Shown piece by piece: positions 1 through 11,483 of a DNA stretch of 64,000 nucleotides. A program made the position numbers and the translations under genes. Numbering within the stretch: position 1 is the first letter of the stretch; each line of letters opens with the position of its first letter. The notes below the pieces were generated by a model. That model had not been told where the DNA came from. It ran no database searches and saw only the letters and a list, made by a program, of their open reading frames with translations. This DNA is from Kuschelorhynchus macadamiae (lineage: Eukaryota; Arthropoda; Insecta; Coleoptera; Curculionidae), in assembly GCA_030620095.1 (NCBI GenBank), contig JAUTXW010001314.1, positions 2,454,001 to 2,518,000 on the forward strand, written 5' to 3'.

Positions 1-90
1 GAATAGTTATCTACGTTACAAGGCCGGAAAGTGATCTATTAAAGTACACTTATCACCATTCCTAGCATTAAGGGGGTGTCCGAGACAAAT

Positions 91-111
91 GAGAGAGAGA
101 GAGAGAGAGAG
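91..111. repeat. (GA)n microsatellite
   Basis: A pure GA dinucleotide run of about 10 units. No gene is associated with it. Confidence 0.9.
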
Positions 112-112
112 T

Positions 113-2200
113 GCAGCATATGTTTGAATGATACATAATTAGAAAATTAGCTTTCCCTTAAATTGATTGGGATTAGTCCAAGACGTGTATACATTTTTTA
201 TCATGTTGGAATCCATATAGTGGCGAAAATGGTCTCCAGTCTCGAGCACACATTTTGTGAAACTCGAAACTGTAAATATGCACTCCCGTTAAAGTGAAAC
301 GGAGAGAAGAGAATTTCTTCCGCTCCGAAAATGCACACAGAATGAAATGGGAGCCCGCACAGAGAAACGTCACCAAGAGAAGCGAAGCACAGCTTGCAGT
401 ACGTTTCACTGTATGTAATGTTCCGAAATTCCGTAAGTTCTCCACGCCCCGCGTTACTTTTTTTAAGTGGGCGAGCAGCTTCTTAATCTTACAGTTCAGA
501 AAATTTATTACTAATAAATAGCAAGACCAAGGGTAAGCAATGTTGATTTTTCTGTAGTACCCAGTGCCCGATCCAGCATTTCTGTCGCTCTAGTCTCTTT
601 TTACTGCCTTTATATTTTAATTACTCTAGCAACATTTTTTACAGTGATTTGTACGTAAGAACTTAACTAGAATTTATTCCTACATTTAATATTGTGCTTA
701 AAAAAGCCCAATTTTCGTAGTTTGTAAAAACGCAGCTTTTTTGACAGATTGGAAATATTGTATATTGATAATTCAAACATAAAATGGAAAACTGGCCAAA
801 ATTCGTTGATTTTTATGATTCTATGCAAAAAAATTATGTGTAGTAGTTGTAGTGCAAATGTATTCAGTAGGTTAAAATAAAATAAAATGAAATTAATCAA
901 TTATCTACGTATATTATGCTGTATTTACAGTCAAGTTAAATACAGTACACGCTCATTAATGTAAACATCCATTGATATGGACAAATACTTATATATCGGG
1001 TTCGGTGCTGGGATCAAATTAAGTCAATTTACAATAAACACTAAAATTGTTTTATTATTCCCACTATTTCAGAAAAGTAAAAACTTGTAAGACTAGTGAT
1101 GCGATACATTTGGTGGTAATCTGGTGATGAAATAAAAAATCCAGATCCAAATTAAGAAAAATAAGTTGATTATGGTTTCAGAAAACCGAAACGTCTCAAT
1201 TCGAAGTTACTTTAGAAAAGTTTTTACAAATTGGAAAATTTTTGAAAATTAAATAAGTTACTCAATGGTTTTTACGAAAATGAAACATTTTGATTTTTTA
1301 ATTTTTTTTGACAAAGCTTGAACCGTTCTACGGACGGCAATAACTTAGTAAAAGAAGGGTTAAAACTTTCCCCATTTAATAATTCTGTATCTCTCATAGC
1401 GTAATTTCCGAGATCCGGAAACTGCTGCATCGAAATCCTTACACACCTGTATATATATATATAACATACTTTTATTTGATATTCCTGATAACTAAACTGC
1501 AAATATTTCATGAGACTGGGTTTAGTTAACGTCACGTTGGATTCACCTGTTGCACGAGGAATCTTCATGGAGTTTCACTAGACTAGATCAACATTGAATG
1601 TGTTCCGATGAGCAGAGTTCAAGTATTTGTACCCGACCTGTGCTCTCCGATATGTTACCTACTGTAATGATTTCTGGGTACTTATGATTTCATGATATTC
1701 TCTGATTTTTATAATATTCCGTTTCCTGTTGAGTGCTGGTGTCAGTGGCGGCTCGCCAGGAGACGCGAGTGAAGCGCCGCGCCGCTTCACCTACATTTTC
1801 CAATCAATTTACTCAAAAATAAAAATATTTTTAAAATATTAAGCATTTTATAACCTACATTTTTATTATAAAAATGCTGTATGTTTTATATAAATTTACA
1901 TTAGCATTTGCTTAATTATACGATTATTTTCTATCAAAACTAGTGCGTTATATACTTAAAAAATAATAATGACTTAAAACGTAGCGCGCTGAACACCTCT
2001 TCATAAGAGCGGCCAGTTGAGGAATCACAATCAGCAGTAACAAATTCCGTATCAGATTCCCCCGCACGCCGCCTTTTGGCTTTCGCGCTTAGATTTGTTT
2101 ACGGCAGTTGCTATGGCAGCGCAATGGTGAATATCCATAAGCCAAATAGAGATAAGAGCGGCAAAAGACTGCTGCTACATGTAAAGGAAAGTAAATGAAA
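113..2200. other. Gene-free stretch left of the Penelope-like element
   Basis: Only short, unconvincing open frames on both strands. At about 1743 a GC-rich block starts with CAGTGGCGGCTCG, which resembles the ends of some insect hAT elements, but I found no matching opposite end. These bases would lie in a later intron, or downstream, of the minus-strand BTB gene. Confidence 0.4.
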
Positions 2201-2203
2201 ACA

Positions 2204-2350
2204 CTTGTTTAAAATTTCCACTTAATTTATTTTACAAAAAAAACTCATGAAAATTGTTTCACCAACACGGGGCTTCATCAGATGGAAGATCTTAAACAAA
2301 AGTCTAGCTTAAATACCTGAACCCGTTTTGTGGATACTATACAGGTAAAA
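2204..2350 (-). repeat. Penelope-type terminal (pseudo-LTR) block, copy 1
   Basis: Shares TTTCCACTTAATTTATTTTA, a GATCTTAAA segment and AAATACCTGAACCCGTTT with the block at 3008-3750. On the minus strand it contains GATGAAGCCCCGTGTTGGTG followed by AAACAATT, the style of tail seen at Penelope-like termini. Confidence 0.6.
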
Positions 2351-3007
2351 TATTATGAATTTTCCGTTATAGCCTAATAAGTCGATAAGTCGACAAGAAA
2401 TCATGTTTTTTTGCGTTAGTTTATAAAAAAACAAGGTCAAGGCACCTATATTACAAAATATAAAAAATGTAATTTATATATTTTTTATATTAACCGCATC
2501 GTAGGTTGATGCATAAAAGAAACTTGACTTGCTTTTCTAGCGCCTCGATTTAGGAACTGGCTTGTTTTTTTTTTCGAGGCATAAAACAGACGGGGTAGCA
2601 AGACATTAATTTCATCGTATTTGGCGTAAAAGGTATGATTGGTAACCAGTCTACACTGATTTTAAAAAGCAATAAAGGAAATATGAATATACCTACATAT
2701 TTATATGGATTTTTTTATACTTTTTATAGTTAAGTTTCCAATACTGGTTGAAGCTTGAGATTATTATAATACCTAATCGAGCGCCTAATATCTTCAGCGT
2801 TGTAACGTTCGCACAATCTTTCATATACAAAAAAAACATTGGGCAATGCTTAAAATCGCCAAAAGATGTATATATTTTGCAGTCAGTTTATAATTTCTAG
2901 TTTCTGTGGTAAAGTGTACATAGGTGGGGCTGGACGGTTTGAGCCTACTACACTTAATATTGAACAGAGCTAGCCGTTCCTTGACAAAAATCCATTTTAA
3001 CTAAGTA

Positions 3008-3130
3008 AACGGAAATACTTATTTAAAATTTCCACTTAATTTATTTTACAAAATATGATATGATATATGATGATAAACACATGACAATCATTGTTTCGTC
3101 AACACTGTTATACACTAGATGTTAGATCTT
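3008..3130 (-). repeat. Penelope-type terminal block, copy 2, split by a LINE
   Basis: Matches 2204-2310 up to GATCTTAAA near 3128. The homology resumes at about 3713 (GTCTTAAATATCTGAACCCG) after foreign sequence that carries a LINE RNase H fragment. The split shows that the LINE piece arrived after this block. Confidence 0.55.
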
Positions 3131-3244
3131 AAATCCGACCGTCTCCTAGCTAGGATAGCCTCTAAGAGGTTTCGTGTAATTGTTCCTGACAGGGAACAAC
3201 GGAGGGATCCCTCCCGTCCTTCCTCAAACCGGAGATCCTTGTCT

Positions 3245-3712
3245 GGTTTAGGCTCTTGGAGCAGGGTCAATTCGCTGCTTACACTTGAGTATAGCAGAGC
3301 ACTAAAGAGGCTGTGTAAGTCCAATGGGGTTAGCCTTACTTGGGTGCTTGGCCATCAAGGCGTTGGGGGTAATGAGGGGGCGGATTAGCTGGATCGAGAA
3401 GATAACAACACTGCGTTCATTGGACCAGAACCTGCTCTTTAAATTTCTTCTTCAGCTGTCAAAACCAGGATTAAGAATCGCACTGTCGAAAAATTCCGTT
3501 CTGAATGGCACGAGCTAGCAGGACTCAGACAGTCTAAGGTCTTCATGTCAGGCCCTTTTAACGGTTCTGAGACTAATAGAATTCTAAAACAAAACAGGGG
3601 CAAACTTAGAATCATTACCGGGGTCCTAACTGGACACTGGCTGATGAAATATTACCTGCATGGGATTGGATTCGACAACGATCCGTACTGCATATTTTGT
3701 GCTGAGGTCGGT
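3245..3712 (+). pseudogene. LINE fragment: RNase H and C-terminal Cys domain
   Basis: Translation gives VNSLLTLEYSRALKRLCKSN, then WVLGHQGVGGNEGAD. This is the C-terminal part of the RNase H domain found in I/R1/LOA-type LINEs. In another frame follow LRIITGVLTGHWLMKYYLHG and DPYCIFC, the start of the C-terminal Cys/His motif. It matches the longer copy at 57051-57698 along its length but has an in-frame stop after EGAD and frame changes, so it is dead. The GC-richer sequence at 3130-3245 in front of it was not recognised. The fragment sits inside the Penelope-type terminal block. Confidence 0.8.
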
Positions 3713-3769
3713 CTTAAATATCTGAACCCGTTTGTGTATAAGTGTATGTATATGTGAAAATATGAAATT

Positions 3770-5040
3770 GAGTATTTTCTTTAAACATTATTATTAGGAT
3801 AAACTAACTTTTGTGCTTTTTATATTGTTTCTTTTTTACTATTTTGCCTATGTCATAATAACCGCTATAAACTGTTATTTCTTTTGTTATATTTACCTCT
3901 TTGCTTAACACTCTCATTGCTTAATTCAACTGTAAAAAGTATATTTTTGTGTAGGTTAATTATATAATCTAAGAATGAATTTAATTGTCTCTCAGTATCA
4001 GTAAAACATGCTAATATATAATCAACATACCTATACCAATAAATGAAATTTTTAGAAGGGAATATTCATGAATTTTAGTTTCTATTTTTAAATGATCTAT
4101 AAATATATCGGTTAAAATTGGACTTAAAGGGTTTCCCATTTATACCTTCCTTAGTTATATACATAGTTTCGTTAAATTCAAAATAATTTTGATCCAAACA
4201 TATCGACATGGCCTCAACGATATCCTGTTTATAAATTGGATTAACATTATTTTTTGTAAGGAATTCTCAATTAATAGTATAACATCAGATAGCGTTATAC
4301 TCGGAAATCAATTTTGAACATCATAAGATATCAGTTTGGAGTTACTTGGAATAGTTAAATTATTGATTTTACTTATTAATTGTAAAGCTATTTTTTGTAC
4401 TGTATTTGTGTTTAAAATTCCAATATTTTATCAAAATGTTTATTAACTTATTAGAACTACTGCTGGTACTAAAATATAGGATACATCTGGTATAATTGGC
4501 ATATAATTTTTATGTAACTTAATGACAGTGTTTAATTTAGGGGCTTGATGATTCATTAATGATATTTGACATTTCTCTCGTTCAGTAAATATCCTAAGAT
4601 CTTAACTATATTTTTTACTAGTTTTTGGAAAAGTTCTCCTCGATCAAAATTAATTTTTTCAAACTTATCGGAACTTTTAAAAGTTAAATGTTTTAGAAAT
4701 ATATTGATCATTGTTCATAGCTATAATAGTTTTTCCTTTATCTGCTCTTGTAAAAAATATATTATTTTAACATTTATTAATTATTGGTTTTACTATAGAG
4801 TAATCATTAGAAAAAAAGTTTTATATTTGATAATAGGTGTTTTTTAGAATTCGTAAATTGTGCTGCTAATTCACACTCAACTCCTAATTCTTCCATATTG
4901 TTTTTAACTAAAAACCTTTCTTTAACAAATTAGATTCTTCTATTGTAAAATTAATATAAGAAAAATTAACAAATCTATTGTGGAACTTATGATCTGAGAA
5001 TACAAGGTTTAATATTAATATAATCTTTATTACTTCTTAA
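3770..5040 (-). pseudogene. Penelope-like reverse transcriptase remnant
   Basis: On the minus strand, in order: APKLNTVIKLHKNYMPIIP with a nearby VSYI (the finger-region motif around 4490-4540, usually P-K-x-HK...RPIVS), then MGNPLSPILTDIFIDHLKIE (around 4060-4135, the MG-x-PLSPI motif), then a frameshift to FIYWYRYVDYILACFTDTER (around 3985-4035). The catalytic YVDD reads YVDY here, so the second aspartate is lost. It ends with FLDYIINLHKN (around 3940). These motifs in this order are characteristic of Penelope-like reverse transcriptases. No GIY-YIG endonuclease was seen. Frameshifts and stops mean it cannot make a working enzyme. Confidence 0.75.
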
Positions 5041-5335
5041 TTTATTTAATTAATTAATCTAGTTGCCCTAAAAACTTGTTAAGAATAATGCTTTACTTTT
5101 AAATTTTAACAACTTTCCCGGTTATTATTGAAATAATTAAATTGGCGCCCTCAAAATTTGCCACCTTACCCACCGCTAATTTGGGTCCTGGTTGCACCTA
5201 AATAGTGCTAGTCAATCTGGTAGGTGCTTTTGGCTTTTGGCATTCAGTGGTCAAATTAATAATGTCAAAACAGTATTATATAACCTATTAGAACCGACAT
5301 GCAAGTAAAAAAAAAAGGTATCAACTTACGCTTAC
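5041..5335. other. Intron sequence next to BTB exon 2
   Basis: AT-rich non-coding sequence between the Penelope remnant and the exon. The minus-strand reading frame of the exon runs on past its donor to about 5265 before a stop, but that extension is intron-like, with a T-rich run and hydrophobic translation. Confidence 0.4.
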
Positions 5336-5564
5336 CTATGGGGGGCCTCCCCCTCTTCTTTTTGTGTGGGCCATTATTCGGCCCGAGAGAATCGAATTTA
5401 GGACTGTCGTCCATGACTGTGGTGACTTGTGGAATGGCCGTTTGTATACCATTAGAATTTCCATCGCCAGGTGCGTTATTCTGTTCCTCATCTCGCCACG
5501 AAACTTCAGCCAAACCTTTTATTCGAAGTTCTTCAGCTGTCTTTAGCAAGGTAGCAAGATGATT
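5336..5564 (-). CDS. BTB/AT-hook transcription factor, second coding exon
   Basis: On the minus strand the exon opens after a TTTATTCTAG acceptor and reads NHLATLLKTAEELRIKGLAE, the end of the BTB fold in insect Ttk/Bab/Lola-type proteins. A polar linker follows, then an AT-hook (KKKRGRPPIG) at about residues 164-173 of the joined protein, which suggests DNA minor-groove binding. The frame is phase 0, exactly continuing the exon at 37209-37496 (…GEINVEH joined to NHLAT…). Two tandem donors, GTAAGC and GTAAGT, lie 6 bases apart, so the exon ends at 5336 or 5330; both leave the same phase. Later exons, which would carry any zinc fingers or other DNA-binding domain, lie left of the window. I cannot name the orthologue. 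Confidence 0.82.
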
Positions 5565-5596
5565 CTAGAATAAATGTTTTCGAATTACACAGTAGT

Positions 5597-5603
<7 letters not shown>

Positions 5604-5652
<49 letters not shown>
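5604..5652. repeat. (TA)n microsatellite
   Basis: About 24 TA units just inside the long BTB intron, upstream of the second coding exon. Confidence 0.95.
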
Positions 5653-5654
<2 letters not shown>

Positions 5655-7985
5655 GTGTGTATAATTAATTATTATGACATGTGTTTATTGGTAGGGAGCA
5701 TCAGCTGGATATTATTTCCACGGCGCGTAAAGCTCACTCATTTAGTTTTCAAAATCAATTGAGATCAATAATCTCTTTTTTAGGGGTGCTAAGTGAATTC
5801 CAAAATATTATTAAAATATGCATAAATTCAGGTGCGAACTATAGTGATTTTAGATTTAAACCTCAAGTGGACGCCCAGGAGAGGCAACACATCCGACAAC
5901 TTTCCTAAATTCTTTTCAACTTAAACATAATTTCTTAAACAAAAGATTTTTGTCAGAAATGTCGATCCATTCACACAAAAACACATTTTTCAAGTCAAGT
6001 GCCATATTTTCTTATTTGGCTGAACGCATCCAGCTCATTGGCTAGACTAATGAGGTTTATCTCGGTGACCGACATGGACCTGCAGATATCATGTAATTTA
6101 TGTGCATCCGCAGAATCGAAAATTTAAATCACTTTCATATTTTCTTAAAAAATATATGCCATAACTCCCTCAAAAGTGGTGGAAAGTGGTCTCGTCTTAA
6201 GTACATTAATCTGTCCGGTTAAAAGTGTATATGTATTTCCCCTAAAGTATCAGCAAACCGCGCGCGTTCACAAATTGTTACATTTATCGCACCTTACTGG
6301 ATGTTAGCCTCTTGAAAATTGAAAAACATTTGTTTAATAATTTCCACTATATAAAATTCCACCATTTATCAAATAAAACTTACTTGGGACACTAGTTTGT
6401 CTCAGTTAACTATAGATAAATGAGAAGATATTTATAGATCTACTGGGCGATTCATTTTTCATCTTTCTTATTCTAAGTCAAACACCCTATATATTATTCA
6501 AGTTTTAAACTCTAGTAACAATCTGGAATATTTTTGCATATTTTAATATATATCAAAATTAATTTCTTTTTAGGTTTTGACAGTTGAAAAATGGCTACTT
6601 TGAAACTTTGTAGAAGCTAAACAACTTTACTTAGAGCAAAACGTTATACCATTGTTTTAACTTATTTATAAAACACCTATCACCTGACACTAACTTCAAT
6701 TTAAGAGGGAGTATGAATATAGAAACTTCCTATTAAACAGTAAGTTGATATGAAGTGATAGATCTATTATACGACCCCTTTTAAACAAAACAATTCCTCT
6801 CTATTTAAAACTGAATCCTATCTGTTTGACATATAAAGCAAAATTGTCTAGTCCTGAGAAAAAATACTTCATAATTCATTTATTACATAAATTACTATTA
6901 TAAGGGCAGTCAATAAAAATAAGTTGAAAATAAATAAATATTGGCAAAATTATAAAACCTTTTTAATATTTTAAATAGGTAAGTAACTAACCTTCTAAAA
7001 ATTGTTAGAACCTTTTTTTTCTATATTCTAATTACAAAATAAATCCCTTTTAAGATAATAGAGTTAGGATAATTTTTAAACATAAGACTACAAATCGTAA
7101 TTCCCAAAACGAGATGTATATTCATTTTTTTGTAAAAGGACTACCTGTCTTATGAGGAGAAAGTTATAAACAAATATCAAAAAGAGGCTTTCAAAAGATA
7201 TTACTATTTCGTGGGGTAATATTTGATAATTCAAAAAGCAATAATATTCAAGCAATTTCATTAAAAAATATATATCATTGTTCTTCATGCTGTTTTAGGA
7301 CCACTCTACATACAGACAAATTAATAAGCTAAAAATTATATAATCATTCATCGTGCGCCTGTACTGGATTTCTATTTGCATTTAAAATATAAAGAAAAAC
7401 AAAAGTTTTAAATTTTTATCTGAGACGCCAGGACTGTAAAGGAAATAAAGAAAAAATAATTGGAAAATAAAAAAATAATGACCATGAAATGTTATTTTAA
7501 ATGAAACACCCTGTATGATATGGGTTCGTTAGATTGATCTTGTAATGAAGTTTGATACCTTTATCTTTAAAAACCGACAAAAATAACAAAACCCCTAACA
7601 TAAGAAGCAATGTGTGTTCAGAAAAAAAAACATTCTAAAGTTCTAACACAAAAATGATAAGCCAATAGGAATACACTGCCTCTTATTGCAGGGATTTTGT
7701 CAATTTTCTCGCTTACCTTACCAGCAGGAAACGACCCAATAATGAAACAATAACATACAGGGTAAAATAACAAGTTACTGCTTATTGCTTACTAAATAAA
7801 ACTATAAAATTTGTGTATTAACCATTTTTTTATCTTTTAAAATAAAGCTGCTAGATCCCAATGAAAATATAAACAAAACAAGTATAGCAAGTAGTTAAAA
7901 AATGGTATTATTATGTTTTTTATTAATATTAAAAATAATAATAATATTTTCTAAACAAAAAATTAATGATGTATTAGAAACAATT
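5653..7985. other. Intron, no gene seen
   Basis: AT-rich sequence with only short random frames. A single ACACCCTGTAT at 7505-7515 resembles a Tc1/mariner terminus, but no partner end was found. Confidence 0.4.
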
Positions 7986-8180
7986 CTAAACTCAATTTTT
8001 ACAATACCACGTTTTAATAAAGCAATTTCGAAGAATTTTGTTGATGGAATAGTATCCTTTGACAGAAATGAAAAGAGAAACAAGTATAAACTCAATTTTT
8101 GCAACGCAACGTTCTAATAAAGCAAAGCAAATTCGAAGAATTTTGTTGATGAAATAGTATCTTTTGAGAGAAATGGAAAG
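7986..8180. repeat. Tandem duplication, ~100-105 bp unit
   Basis: Two copies side by side share CTCAATTTTT (7991 and 8091), then GTT(T/C)TAATAAAGCAA, then GAAGAATTTTGTTGATG (about 8030 and 8135) and AATAGTATC(C/T)TTTGA. The second copy has a 5-base insertion. Small open frames here are by-products of the repeat. Confidence 0.85.
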
Positions 8181-9007
8181 AGGTATGTAATTATATCTAT
8201 AAGCTGAGGGTTTCTATTACTAAAAGTCGAGAAGAGACGAAAATACGAGAGTACAAATTGTGTCTCGTCTCGCGGCAAAAGCGGAAATTTGGCGCCGTAT
8301 GGGAAACTCTTTTATGCATATATTTGTTTTAAATCAGTTTTTGACATTAGATTCTGCACGACTGAAAACCAAAAAAACACCTAAAATATTTAACTTGAGA
8401 CTTGCCTAACACCTGTCAAATGTCATATGAATATTTTTAAACAAGGAAAAGTGTCATTTTTATAAAAGACATTAAAAACTAGTTTAATAAAATTCACTAA
8501 TGACAACCTTCAAATTTGACGTTAAAAACACTGTCATGAGAATGAAATACGACGGATTTCGATAGCTATTTTTTTTTTCGCCGACTTTATTAACGTCAAA
8601 CGTGGACTTTAAAAAAATCGACGTTATTCCGATAATTCTCTATTTTATTTAACAAAGTACACAATACCCTATATAATTAAAAAACTCATTTTCCTTGTTT
8701 AAAAAAATACCTAATATGTTCCTTAACTTCAAACCATTTTCGAGAAGAACAAAAAAGTTACATGGTTTCAAAGAACCACCAAGGCCCTGATTCTTTGTCT
8801 AACTGATATGCTTATGTAAACGTTTATTAATTTTTCTCGAAAACCGCTAAAAATAAAGGTAACTTATTAAATATTTATGAAACAGGAAAATGAGCTTTAT
8901 CAACAGTCTTCCGGTTCGTCTCGTCGAATGCAGACCTCTGTGTTGATAACATAAGTGGTGCCACGTGTTCGGTTTTGCTGCTTTATTTCGGGGGGAAACG
9001 GGAGACT
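8181..9007. other. Intron, no gene seen
   Basis: Non-coding. Contains repeat-like text with TTTGACGTTAA-type words and poly-T runs near 8480-8660, but no clear termini. Confidence 0.35.
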
Positions 9008-9230
9008 CAACCGCTCAGAGTGGAAACTAACGACCCCGCTAGAAAGGGAGCAGACGCTGTGAACGTGTGAGGCCTAGTTTTTCCTGTATTCTATCCCGTT
9101 CGTCTGCCGCAGTTCTACATAGAATATTAGCGTAATGGCCGCTATGTGGCGGGAGTGGGAGGGGTAAGGGGATAGCTTGAAAGAAATGGTTATCTCGTGA
9201 GACCAGTAGTACTCTCAAGGGTCATCTAGT
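9008..9230 (+). repeat. Dispersed ~215 bp repeat, copy 1
   Basis: Closely matches 42272-42470 in the same orientation, including GGGAGCAGACGCTGTGAACG directly followed by TGTGAGGCCTAGTT, then TATGTGGCGGGAGT and ACCAGTAGTACTCTCA. It is GC-richer than its surroundings. No box A/box B pair, terminal inverted repeat or open frame was seen, so the type (SINE, short non-autonomous element or other) is open. The orientation is relative only. Confidence 0.8.
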
Positions 9231-11246
9231 GGAAGCCAAGATGCATTAGAAAAGTTTTTAAAGAAAGTCAAATTTAAAGATTTGAAATACACGGGGTGAT
9301 CGGGAGCCCAGAGCGCGCTATATACTGCATAATTTAAGATAACGTCCCCAAACCGGAATAAAGTGTATCTCGCTCCGAGGGTCGCCGGATAAAGCGAGTA
9401 AGCTCCGGACGGGGAGCAATCTGGCAAGTTGCGAAGTGCAGTGCCAAAAACATATATTGGAAAGGAAAGCTTTATCAAGATTTTGCAAATATATAAGGTA
9501 TTGTATTTAAAAAGGTGGGTCAGACCTTATTTTCGAAGAAACCCGAACTGGTCTCAAGTTAACATTGAGACCTCAGAATAAAAATCCTGACATATTAAAG
9601 GGGACTGGCACTTTTGGGAAACTCTGTATATTATAAATGTTGGATAAAATGCGGTTATGGAATAACACCATTTTTAACATATGCACTTGAGCAAGGAAAA
9701 ATTTTGATTTCGAAGTAAAGTTTTAAAACAGGCAAAAGGCAACCTATAAACTTTAAATTTTTTACTTTTTTAACGAGAACCCACGAATTGACAAAATATA
9801 TATCAACTTAAGTGGTAAAAAGGGGCAGCCAAATTTTTTTAAACTTTTTGAGTTCTATTTACATTTGCCAACAAACACTCAAACTCAGTCTGCACAGTTT
9901 CAGCTCTGTTCAAAATATACAAAACTCGCACAATTTTTTGAAAAACTTTTTACTCTTTTCTTTTAAAGACACACTCTAATTTAATACTAGGGAGAAAAAA
10001 AAAAAAAGAAATTTTCATTCACTTACAGTGCCAAATTTTTCAAATAATCATATTAAAACACAAGCATTATAAGACAATAATTTAGTTATAAAGTTCCTTA
10101 TGTTTCTGACGTTGGTATGTTAAATGGCTTTTATCGACATTAAAAAAAACTTAAAATAAATTATTTAGGAAGTTTTCAACAATATGGCCATATCATAAAA
10201 TTCCAAAACTAAAGTAAATTTTTCGGTTTTTTCTTCTGCAGTTGTTGCAAAATGACTTCTGTGCGGCGCCTGTATTTTTACTCCATGTCCCACTATGTAG
10301 CAAAACCCACAGTGACACATACAAAAACTCCAAAATGGAATTGGTTAAACATTTGCGATCAGATTTGAGATGTGAAAGTAAAAACTAAGGAGTAATAATT
10401 GAAATACAAAGTCGAAACACGCAAAAGTCCATTAACGTAATATCACTATCATTAATGGCGCTTAAAAAAGTCTGAAAATACTGTAAACATTTTTTTAAAT
10501 AAACGCAATCTTGGTTTAACAACGAACATTACTTGATATTCTAACTGTGGTTTATTTTTAAACAAATAATGGAAAAAACCTTGAAAATTTGTGAAATTTT
10601 GCGCAAGAAATCGTACCTATGCAACAGATTTATTTGAATTTTATTATTATTCCACATAGGGAATTTACGCCCAAAAATACACATTGTCACAATTCAAAAT
10701 TTAAATTATGTGCGTCAGTCTTATCTGGTTTTGAAAATTTTGATTGAACAAACAGAAAATATGGGGGAAATATTATGAGTCACGTTTTCTGGAATGTAGA
10801 CTGTGACTAAACAAAATTAATAGTACTGTAGCATTGAAATTTTTTATAGTTTTAAATTTTTATATTTTCAATGACCTGAAATTTATGTTGGCGTGTATCT
10901 AAATGAAGAAATATTAATTCATGCTAGGTTTCGTAACATAACAATAATATAAGACACCTTTTTGTTAATTAGGTGTGGGCTTCGTGAAGTATATTTCATT
11001 AAAGCGTAATCGGTATTAGTAGTGAGTGTATATAGTCGGCAGAAAAGATGGGATGTCACTCAAATTTATGGATTTTGAATATGATTTAGATAAGAAATAT
11101 TTTGTCATTCGTATTTATATCCAATTTACAAACTCCCAATAATAAAATGTTTATTTGGTGTTTACTGATGATTTTTACTTAGTATCGTAAACGTGAAAAC
11201 ACATTCCGAAATTTTAAGTTATTTTGTTTTAAGGCCCCTAGATGTC
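9231..11246. other. Intron, no gene seen
   Basis: A GC-richer patch at about 9294-9440 follows the dispersed repeat; its longest frame (9215-9478, minus) has no recognisable motif. The remainder is AT-rich. Confidence 0.35.

Positions 11247-11479
<233 letters not shown>

Positions 11480-11483
<4 letters not shown>

Larger units (their letters stand above)
2204..5100 (-). mobile_element. Decayed Penelope-like retroelement, minus strand
   Basis: A reverse transcriptase remnant at 3770-5040 is read on the minus strand. To its left lie two related non-coding blocks (2204-2350 and 3008-3130, continuing at 3713-3750) that share a stretch reading TTTCCACTTAATTTATTTTA and a GATGAAGCC / GAAAC-type tail. 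Penelope-like elements often carry such repeated pseudo-LTR blocks, so I read this as one degenerate element with its 3' side on the left. An RNase H LINE fragment interrupts the second block. Many stops and frameshifts make it clearly dead. The outer limits are approximate. Confidence 0.7.

Noticed and set aside
1743..2150. A complete hAT element starting CAGTGGCGGCTCG
   Set aside because: Only one terminus-like word was found, with no inverse partner, target duplication or transposase.
9215..9478. 87-codon minus-strand frame in a GC-richer patch
   Set aside because: No domain, no homologous frame at the second repeat copy, composition explained by the repeat neighbourhood.
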